Assembly (NCBI GenBank): GCA_003013855.2
Contig: ML058406.1
Location: 62,001-126,000 of the forward strand
Reading direction: 5' to 3'
DNA length: 64,000 nt
Origin: Liriodendron chinense
Taxonomy: Eukaryota; Streptophyta; Magnoliopsida; Magnoliales; Magnoliaceae
The notes beneath the pieces are model-generated. The model ran no database searches, was not told the DNA's origin, and was given only the letters and a program-made list of their open reading frames with translations. The first letter of the stretch is position 1. Each line of letters starts with the position of its first letter. Shown here piece by piece: positions 56,664 through 64,000 of the stretch. Position numbers and translations under genes: made by a program.

Positions 56664-58898
56664 TCAAGGTTGGTCATCCTCTTGCGCAGGCTCGCGGCTT
56701 TCAGCTTCAGGACCAGCTTCAGGAGCAGGAGCAACATCTGTTGCCCCGGTGACTTCGTTCTCAGCAGCAGCCCTTTCCTTAGCTGCAACCTCGAATGCCA
56801 CTCTGTCGAACTCCTCAACGTTAAAAGTTGGAGCAATTAGCTGCATAACCCTGACCGCAAAATCGCGACCAGCGATGTACGCCTCGTATCGCTCCTCGTC
56901 ATAAAGTTGAGAAGTACGAAACTCCTGAACTGCGCGAGGACCCTCATCAGATACCATCTGAACGAGAGCCACTCGCTCTTCCTCCCAGTGGATGGAGTCA
57001 TCCTTCAGCTGATTAAGTCGCTTCTGGGCCTCACCGAGCTGGGTCCGAGCCTCCTCGAACTTGGTCCGAGCATCCTTGAGCCATTCTTCAAGCTGGACCT
57101 TATCCTTGCGAAAAATCTCCTTCTCCTTCTCGCTCTTGGAATGGATCTCTTGAAGCTTTGCGAGCTGGAGGTCCACTGACTGAAAGCGCTCAGTCAGGGA
57201 TTGGATCTTGATCAGGAGAATCTTCTTCTCTTCGTCCAACTTGGAGATTTGAACCTCCAAGGCCTTCACCAAGCGGTCCCTCCCTTGGACCTCTACTTCC
57301 ATCATCTTCTTCTTCTTCTCCGCATCCTCCACGCTGCGGCGAGCTGCTTCGATGTCACGTCTGACTCGAAGCGTGAGATCCAAGCTCTATATAAAACAAA
57401 ATACATGTGTGTGAGAAAGGAAGTAAATTAAAGCGATCCACCTTATCAGAGACGAAAAACACGAATCTGTAGTTACCTGTAACAATCTCACCCCAATGTC
57501 GGTGGAGAGGGCTTCAGGGCTTGGTTCGGGGAGACTCCCAAAGGAATTGGGGGAAATTTTGTCAAACATAAACTCGCATATTGGATGCAAGTGTGGAGGA
57601 ATGACAAAAGTCCCCGAGCCCGAAGCCTGGGCTACGACCATCTCTTTGGGCCCCGATTCGCGAGCACTCGCGACGCCAGGGACGGGCATTAACAATTCGC
57701 GAGCAGTTGTAGGCTCGCTTGGAGGTCCCTTTGGAGGGAGGCCTCCCCCTCTTCGATCACCCTTCGGTGAGTTGTCGGCCACCTCGATGATTGGAGGGCG
57801 AGGAAGGTCAGCTGGCGGGGGCACGGTGGAGAGAGGGGTCGCGTTGACCGGAGGGGTCGCGGTCGTACGAGAAGTGCTCGCGACTCCTCCAGAGGCGGCT
57901 TGGAGGCCGCGAGCAGGCTCCTCTGCGAGAGTAGGCGCAGCTGAAGGACCCCCCGAAGTTTTCTTTTGCCTCTTCGAGGCAGCGCCCTTCAGCCGGGGAA
58001 GTACCCCCAGTGCGCCTCTCTTATCGCCAACATTCGTCATCTCTTCTCGGAAGGTGAGACCGGCTGCACAAAGATGACGAAGTTCTAGAGCAGTGCTGAC
58101 GTGGCGCGCAGCCGCAGGGAGCTTGTAGACTTTGACAAGTTTTTCGTTGAGCCCTCCTCGCAGATTTGGCTTCACACCAATTGGAATTCCTGAGAGCAAA
58201 AAAGAAAGTTCATTAAATCGTCAATACAGCAAGGTTATTGTTCCCTTTCGGACAAGTAAACAGGCACTTAACCCACCTTCGCCAAAATGGCGATTAACAT
58301 TATGGCCTTTGGGGTCGGATCCCATCTCGGACTCCCAGTTACCGGAGGCATAGAACCACTTCTTTCTCCATCCCGGGCAGTTGGAAGAAGGGTTCCCCAA
58401 AATGAAGTTATTCCGGTGCCAGAAGCAGAGGTAGTACCAACCCTCGCTAGCTGGCGCCTTCTTCAGCTGGAATAACCTCAAAAATTCTTCAGCGGTTAAC
58501 TCCTCGTTACCCGCCTGCTTCCAAAGGACGAAAGCACTTAGAAGAACCCGCCAGCCGTTAACTATAAGTTGGCCCGGGGCAATCTTGTAGAGACGGAGGA
58601 AGTTTCGAATAAAGGGGTGGAGGGGAAGACGTACGCCCACTTTGAAGAAGTATTCGTAAACAGCCACACACCCAGGCGGTGGTGCATCGGCTGTCTCCCC
58701 TCTCCCAGGCAGTCTGAATAAAACAGAGTCTGGAACCCTATAAACCTCTCTAAGGTTAGAGAGTCTTTCCTCCGTCAAGATGGAAGAGTAACCGGAGGCA
58801 GAATACCTCCCAGCCGGTACTCTGGCGTTATTGGATTCAGAGGAGTCAGGGGTTTCATCTCCCAGAGGAATAATCTCTTCGTCAGAGATTTCCGCCAT
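56664..58898 (-). CDS. Antisense three-exon gene in Tat-3 (Transposase_28-like N terminus)
   Basis: Exons on -: 58898-58277, 58189-57477, 57386-56664, joined in frame (622+713+723 nt; 685 aa plus stop). ATG at 58898 (MAEISDEEIIPLGDETP). Introns of 87 and 90 bp have GT...AG edges: gaag/gtggg to ctctcag/gaatt, and ttacag/gtaac to atatag/agctt. Residues ~45-200 (LREVYRVPDSVLFRLP, LPLHPFIRNFLRLY, APGQLIVNGWRVL, FLRLFQLKKAP) resemble the plant 'putative gypsy type transposon' family (Pfam Transposase_28). Then a Pro/Gly/Ser-rich low-complexity middle and a long Glu/Lys/Arg/Gln coiled coil in exon 3 (about 445-610), ending in an acidic Glu/Pro/Ala tail. No catalytic motif is visible; a structural or regulatory role is only a guess. 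Confidence 0.82.
57387..57476 (-). other. Intron 2 of the antisense gene
   Basis: On -: GT at 57476-57475 (ttacag/gtaact) and AG at 57388-57387 (gttttatatag). Phase 0; splicing rejoins ...GVRLLQ-SLDLTLRVRRD. Confidence 0.8.
58190..58276 (-). other. Intron 1 of the antisense gene
   Basis: On -: GT at 58276-58275 (gaag/gtgggttaag) and AG at 58191-58190 after a T/C-rich tract (ttttttgctctcag). Phase 1; splicing rejoins ...RHFGE-G-IPIGVKP. Confidence 0.8.
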
Positions 58899-59050
58899 TA
58901 TAAAAGGGAGATGGAAGATGAAATGAAAGAGGAAAAAGAAAGAAGGGTACCTCCGTAAAGAGGTTTTTCACTCCAGAATAGAGAAGGAAGAAGAAGAAGA
59001 AAGCTCTGCAGCAATGAAATCCGGAAATGAAGGAATTTTTCTAAGTCCGA

Positions 59051-59058
59051 TATTTATA
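59051..59058 (-). promoter_or_regulatory. TATA-like box of the antisense gene
   Basis: 'tataaata' on the - strand, ~155 bp upstream of the ATG at 58898, followed by a CT-rich leader ('gctttcttcttcttcttccttctc' on -). This suggests a promoter independent of the LTR. Confidence 0.55.
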
Positions 59059-59303
59059 TGCAATCATTCCGCTTGATTTGCTGGACACGCGGCAGATTCT
59101 CATTCGGCACGTCAGACGAACGGACGCTAGCATTAAATACGGAAACACGTGGCGCCTGACGCTTCATCTCTGGCGGCAGAGAAAGCTGCGCAAAAGCTGG
59201 TCATCATAAATGCGGAGGCACGATAAGTGAATCATGCGCGATTATCTCCCAGCACCCAGCTGTCAACACTAGCAAAACCCTTGGCATAGTTCCTCAATAC
59301 CAA

Positions 59304-59319
59304 GGGTTTGGGGGGCATC
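59304..59319 (+). promoter_or_regulatory. Polypurine tract of Tat-3
   Basis: 'gggtttggggggcatc' directly precedes the 3' LTR; Tat-1 has 'acttggggggcatc' at the same place. Confidence 0.85.
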
Positions 59320-60234
59320 TGTTGTAGGCAAATATAGTCTATCGAGAAGTGCAGGATCGCGGTCATAATGAATGCGAGCAGTCAAGCTCGTGCTCGCCAG
59401 AGGGGGTCGCATCTTCCGATGCGAGCAGCTCGGCTCGTGCTTGCCAGAGGGGGTCGCATCTTCCGATGCGAGCAGCTCGGCTCGTGCTTGCCAGAGAGGG
59501 TCGCATCTTCTGAATGCGAGCAGCTCGGCTCGTGCTCGCCAGAGGGGGTCGCATCTTCCGAATGCGAGCAGATCGGCTCGTGCTCGCCAGAGGAGGTCGC
59601 ATCTCCCGGATGCGAGCAGCTTTGCTCGGGCTCGTCAGAAGGGGTCGCATCTCACGAATGCGAGCATCCCTGACACAAGCAGCTCCCGACATCAGAATAG
59701 TCCTGAGTCTTCGTTTTTGGTTTGGATGGTCCTCATACTTCCAGCATCCGGTTCCCATCGAGTGGCTTGTTCAATCCCTCTGCGATACCAAGCAGAGTTA
59801 CATCCAGCGCGGCGGTCTTCACCCTTTCGGCGTCCCCTTCCTTTTCGGGGATTGCTATCAAGAAACGTGATTGCCGGAAGAAGTTATTGGGTTAGATCTT
59901 GCCTCTAAGGATAAGGATCTTGTCCCACTAAATCAGCGAGATTTCGGTATCGTACGCGACATCAGCGGGATTTCGATATCTTACGTAACAAATTGGGTTG
60001 CTTCAGATCTATATAAAGGGGTGACTCCATTAAGAGAAAGGTACGTACTAATCACTCAAGCTGGGTCCCGTTTTGCTTGGCTTCTCTTCTGTGGCCTAAC
60101 TTAAGCGTCGGAGGGCTAACGGCTGGTCCCCAGCCACCCTTATTCGCTGTCTTATTTCAGGCCTGGTGGTGGAAATCTCTCCTGGAGCGAAGGAGAAAAG
60201 CCGAAGGATCTCATTACAAAATCTGACATTAACA
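59320..60234 (+). repeat. 3' LTR of Tat-3
   Basis: Offset 9760 from the 5' LTR, identical by eye over 915 bp including the six 48-bp U3 units. Confidence 0.95.
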
Positions 60235-61395
60235 CTAATCCTAAACTCATGTCACCTAACCTAAACCTACACCTATTCCTAAATCCATTCACCTAACCTA
60301 AACCTAGACCCAAACACGAAAACCAAACCAGAAACCCGATCCCGAACCCGAAAATCTCAACCTATGTTGAAACCTAATCCTAATCTCAAATCACCTAAAC
60401 TAAACCTACACCTATTCCTAAATACATTCACCAAACCTAAACCTTGACCCAAACACGAGAACCTTTCCCGAAACCCGATCCCGAACCCGAAAATCTAAAC
60501 CTATGCCCGAAACCTAATCCTAAACTCATGTCACTTAAAGTAAACCTACACCTATTCCTAAATCCATTCACCTAGCCTAAACCTTGACCCAAACACGAGA
60601 ACCTTTCCCGAAACCCGATCTCGAACCCAAAAATCTCAACTTATGCCCTAAACCTAATCCTAAACTCATGTCACCTAAACTAAACCTACACCTATTCCTA
60701 AATACATTCACCTTACCTAGACCTAGACCCAAACACGAAAACCAAACCCGAAACCCGATCCCGAACCCAAAAATCTCAACTTATGCCCTAAACCTAATCC
60801 TAAACTCATGTCACCTAAACTAAACCTACACCTATTCCTAAATACATTCACCTTACCTAAACCTAGACCCAAACACGAAAACCAAACCAGAAACCCGATC
60901 TCGAACCCAAAAATCTCAACTTATGCCCAAAACCTAATCCTAAACTCATGTCACCTAAACTAAACCTACACCTATTCCTAAATCCATTCACCTATCCTAA
61001 ACCTTGACCCAAACACGAAAACCAAACCCGAAACCCGATCCCGAACCCAAAAATCTCAACTTATGCCCTAAACCTAATCCTAAACTCATGTCACCTAAAC
61101 TAAACCTACACCTATTCCTAAATACATTCACCTTACCTAGACCTAGACCCAAACACGAAAACCAAACCCGAAACCCGATCCCGAACCCAAAAATCTCAAC
61201 TTATGCCCTAAACCTAATCCTAAACTCATGTCACCTAAACTAAACCTACACCTATTCCTAAATACATTCACCTTACCTAAACCTAGACCCAAACACGAAA
61301 ACCAAACCCGAAACCCGATCCCGAACCCAAAAATCTCAACTTATGCCCAAAACCCTAAGCCTAAACTCATGTTACCTAAACTAAACCTGACTCTA
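60235..61395. repeat. 140-bp tandem array, right part
   Basis: About eight head-to-tail units. 'cctaatcc' recurs at 60373, 60513, 60653, 60793, 60933, 61073 and 61213, an exact 140-bp step. The unit is C/A-rich ('cctaaactcatgtcacctaaactaaacctacacctattcc') with few G. It ends 15-20 bp before the transposase ATG. Its 79-codon frames are by-products of the repeat. The resemblance to the telomere phrase 'ccctaaa' is only partial. Confidence 0.92.
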
Positions 61396-61412
61396 ATCTT
61401 TGCATTGTAGAT

Positions 61413-63673
61413 ATGGATAAGAGTTGGATGCAAGCTAAGAATCGGTTTGGCCCAAAGTATAAAGAAGGTGTTAAGGAGTTCATGGAATTTGCGAGATATC
61501 GGGCAGATTCAGGTAATAGAATTAGGTGTCCATGCCGAAAATGCAAGAACATGATTCATAAGACATTGGACAAAGTGGAAGATGATTTGTTCATAGTTGG
61601 GATTGACCAGGGTTACACTTGGTGGATTCATCATGGTGAAGACTTCCACCAAAGAGTTGAGGCCACTGAAGTCCTTGCTGACCCAATTGTGCCTAATGAC
61701 GAGGATGAAGATGTTGACGATATGCAAGATATCATTGGAGATGTGTTAAGGGGAACAATTGCGGATACTGATTTTGCAGCGACAAGTACTAGCCAGGATA
61801 CTCCTCCTATGGGTGATGCCGAATCAGAAAAGTTTAGTAGGTTGTTGAGGGATGCGCAACGTCCACTCTATCCGGGGTGTTGGAACTTCTCCAAGTTGAA
61901 TTTCCTTACAAGGTTACTTCATTTAAAGACAATAAATCGTTGGAGTAACAAATCGTTCGACATGTTACTTAGCTTGTTGAAAGAAGTATTACCTGAAGGT
62001 GAGACATTGCCTAAGTCTCATTACGAGGCAAAATCATTAATGCGAGACTTGGGCCTTGGTTACATCCTCATACATGCATGTATAAATGATTGTGTATTGT
62101 ATTGGAAAGAACATGAAAATGTTGAGGAGTGTCCACAATGTGGAGAGTCTAGGTGGAAATATGACGAAGCTAAGCGTAAGAAAATTTCACAAAAGGTGTT
62201 AAGGTACTTTCCATTGAAACCCAGATTACAAAGATTGTTTACGTCGAGCAAGACGGCTGAAGATATGAGGTGGCATAAGGAGAAACGCGTTCATGATGAT
62301 AATACATTGAGGCATCCCGTTGACTCTGAAGCCTTGCAACATTTTGATAAGCAATATGACTAGTTTGCAGAGGATTCTCGCAATGTTCGGCTAGGTCTTG
62401 CAAGTAATGGTTTTAATCCATTTGGTAATATGAGTAGCTCGTACAGTATGTGGCCAGTGATACTTATGCCCTACAATTTACCTCCTTGGTTGTGTATGAA
62501 GGAATAATTTTTTATGATGTCGTTGCTTATTCCTAGACCCAAGTCACCGGGGAATGACATTGATGTGTATCTCCGACCGTTAGTAGATGAGTTAAACGAG
62601 TTGTGGAGTCAAGGTGTCCAGACGTATGACACTTTTGCAAAACAGACGTTTCGATTGCATGCAGCGGTCTTGTGGACAATAAATGACTTCCCTGCATATG
62701 GGAATTCGTCTGGGTGGAGCACGAAGGGAAAGTTGGCTTGTCCTACATGTAGTACTGAGACTTGTTCATTGTCATTGAAGCATGGTAAGAAAACGTGTTA
62801 TATGGGCCATCGTCGCTTCCTTCCGAGGGATTATAGTTGGCGCAGGAAGACGGTAATCTTTGATGGCAAACAAGATCATAGGCCACCACCGAAAGAACCA
62901 TCTGCAGAAGATGTGTTACAACAACTGAGTAACATTGAAGAAGTTAGATTTGGTAAGGCACCGCACTTGAAAAAGAGAAAACATAGTGTATTAGAGTACA
63001 ACTGGAGGAAGAAGAGCATTTTTTTTGAGTTGCCTTATTGGAGTCATCTGAAATTACGACACAACTTGGATGTCATGCATATTGAGAAGAATATATGTGA
63101 CAATGTCTTTGGAACATTGATGAACATAGAGAAGAAAACAAAAGACAGTTTTAAGGCTCGATTAGATCTACAAGCAATGGGTTTAAGGAAAGAGTTGCAC
63201 TTGCAACCACATGAAAATTCATATACTATACCAGCAGCCTGCTACACATTGACAAAACTAGAGAAAAAACGTGTATGTGAATAGTTGAACAAGGTGAAAT
63301 TTCCCGATGGGTATGCATCGAATATCTCTCGGCGCGTAAACATTACGGACTGTAAGGTAACAGGAATGAAAAGTCATGACTGTCACGTCCTTCTGCAACG
63401 TCTACTACCGGTTGCGATTCGTGGATTCCTTAACAAGGATGTCAGTGCTACGCTGATTGAGTTGGGGATATTCTTTAAGGATTTGTGTTCAAAATCTTTG
63501 AATGTAGAGGTTATTAAACGACTGGAGAAGGATATTGTCATAATCCTTTGCAAACTTGAAAGAATATTTTCACCTGCATTTTTTGATGTCATGATACACC
63601 TAGCGATTCACTTACCGCACGAAGCGAAGCTTGTAGGCCCAGTACAATATCGTTGGATGTATCCGATCGAAAG
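61413..63673 (+). pseudogene. CACTA transposase, TNP2 family, exon with three stops
   Basis: ATG at 61413 opens MDKSWMQAKNRFG with the plant transposase-associated domain (residues 1-75, EGVKEFMEFAR...RCPCRKCKN). The TNP2 (Transposase_21) domain follows from about residue 165: KSFDMLLSLLKEVLPEG, LGLGYILIHACINDCVLYWKEH, CPQCGESRW, VRLGLASNGFNPFGNMSSSYSMWPV, GNDIDVYLRPLVDELNELW, LACPTC, LKLRHNLDVMHIEKNICDN. One frame throughout (61413, 62514 and 63285 are in phase) but broken by TAG at 62361, TAA at 62505 and TAG at 63282. The acceptor-like 'ctttgcattgtag' just before the ATG suggests an upstream leader exon, placing the 140-bp array in an intron. Confidence 0.9.
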
Positions 63674-63764
63674 GTGATAGAATAATGATCATAAATTTTT
63701 ATTCATTCCATAAACTACGTATATCCATGTTTTCATGTCCTAAACATATTGATTTTGTGTACAG
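63674..63764 (+). other. Intron in the CACTA transposase
   Basis: 91 bp with GT at 63674 (gaaag/gtgatag) and AG at 63763-63764 (ttgtgtacag). Splicing joins ...YPIE-R-YLHTLKQYVRNKARPEGS, the usual TNP2 continuation. An intact splice site argues the gene died recently. Confidence 0.82.
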
Positions 63765-64000
63765 ATACCTTCACACATTAAAACAATATGTGAGGAATAA
63801 GGCACGTCCAGAGGGATCCATTGCTGAGGCGTACATTGATAATGAGTGCCTGACATTTTGCTCCATGTATCTTCGTGGCATAGAGACTAGATTCAACCGA
63901 GAAGATCGGAATGCCGATGCAGGGCAGGAGCATGAACAAGGACTCATATCTCTATTCGCATATAACGTCCGTCCTTTAGGATCGCCGACGTTTCAGGATA
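63765..64000 (+). pseudogene. CACTA transposase, next exon (cut by the window edge)
   Basis: Reads YLHTLKQYVRNKARPEGSIAEAYIDNECLTFCSMYL...GLISLFAYNVRPLGSPTFQD, the C-terminal half of TNP2-type proteins (RPEGSIAE and ECLTFCS are family hallmarks). Open to the window end with no stop. Confidence 0.88.

Larger units (their letters stand above)
49560..60234 (+). mobile_element. Complete young Tat-lineage LTR retrotransposon (Tat-3)
   Basis: It is bounded by LTRs of 915 bp each (TGTTGTAGG...ATTAACA) and flanked by an exact 5-bp duplication CTAAT (49555-49559 and 60235-60239). Inside are a primer-binding site, gag-pol, a duplicated non-coding block, an antisense gene, and a polypurine tract. By eye the two LTRs are identical over their full length, so insertion was very recent. 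The lineage is from the order RT-RNase H-integrase without a chromodomain, the CX2HX4HX4C knuckle, and the antisense gene between pol and the 3' LTR, as known in Grande/RIRE2-type Tat elements. Confidence 0.95.
46246..64000 (+). mobile_element. CACTA (En/Spm) transposon, running past the window end
   Basis: The terminus CACTACAAGAGAA starts at 46246 and abruptly ends the Athila A reading. It is followed by ~430 bp of subterminal ACCGACGAAA palindromes, CpG-rich DNA, two tandem arrays and a TNP2-type transposase gene in the same orientation. CACTA elements make 3-bp duplications; the left flank is AGG (46243-46245), but the right end is outside the window. It was later opened by Tat-3 (49560-60234), so the native length to the window end is about 7.1 kb. 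The transposase is broken. Confidence 0.88.

Noticed and set aside
57496..58077. 193-codon + strand ORF
   Set aside because: It is the opposite strand of exon 2 of the antisense gene, whose splice sites and domain support the - strand reading.
60235..61395. Telomere-like or interstitial telomeric repeat
   Set aside because: 'cctaaac' words occur, but the period is 140 bp, not 7, and the array lies inside a CACTA element.
60584..61410. 79-codon repeated ORFs rich in Asn/Pro/Lys
   Set aside because: By-products of the 140-bp tandem array.

Overview
This window is plant nuclear DNA made almost entirely of nested transposable elements. I found no convincing host protein gene, rRNA or tRNA gene. 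The evidence is Ty3/gypsy LTR retrotransposons of the Tat and Athila lineages, a CACTA (En/Spm) DNA transposon, hAT- and PIF/Harbinger-type small elements, tRNA-derived SINEs, solo LTRs and long AT, CT, T and G runs. Dispersed 'GTGGGGCCCACC...' sequences suggest an early-diverging angiosperm such as a magnoliid, but that is only an impression. Most copies are dead; one Tat element is very young.

Layout. 1-360 is the end of an Athila-type LTR. 2950-10125 is a small non-autonomous hAT-like element (8-bp target duplication TCTCAAAC) that received two later insertions: a deleted Tat element (Tat-1, 3065-8073) and an Athila solo LTR (8211-9618). 10126-21459 is a mosaic of SINEs, a Harbinger-type MITE (12331-12972), a foldback element (16090-16457), and a 'GTGGGCC' minisatellite split by a 2-kb solo LTR (17798-19827, duplication CTTTG). 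About 21460-30447 is a second decayed Tat element (Tat-2), interrupted by two solo LTRs and cut off before its integrase.

30448-46245 is a forward Athila element (A) with a truncated 5' LTR. A reverse Athila (B, 32346-43363, duplication ACAAT) sits in its gag, and B carries two further solo LTRs. At 46246 a CACTA terminus interrupts the reverse transcriptase of element A. The CACTA element continues past the window end, with subterminal palindromes, a CpG-rich leader region, a ~170-bp tandem array, a 140-bp tandem array and a TNP2-type transposase gene (61413-64000+) broken by three stops. The youngest event is a complete Tat element (Tat-3, 49560-60234, duplication CTAAT) inserted in the 140-bp array; its two 915-bp LTRs look identical.

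How it works together. Tat-3 has gag, protease, reverse transcriptase, RNase H and integrase on the + strand. On the - strand, between pol and the 3' LTR, it carries a clean three-exon gene (685 codons, Transposase_28-like N terminus, coiled-coil C terminus) with its own TATA-like box. One apparent extra base separates RNase H from integrase, so the copy may have moved with help from another copy. The Athila LTRs and the unrelated 17.8-19.8 kb LTR each carry clusters of short palindromes (ACCGGT type and TTCGATATATCGAA respectively); where a TATA box is visible the cluster lies upstream of it.
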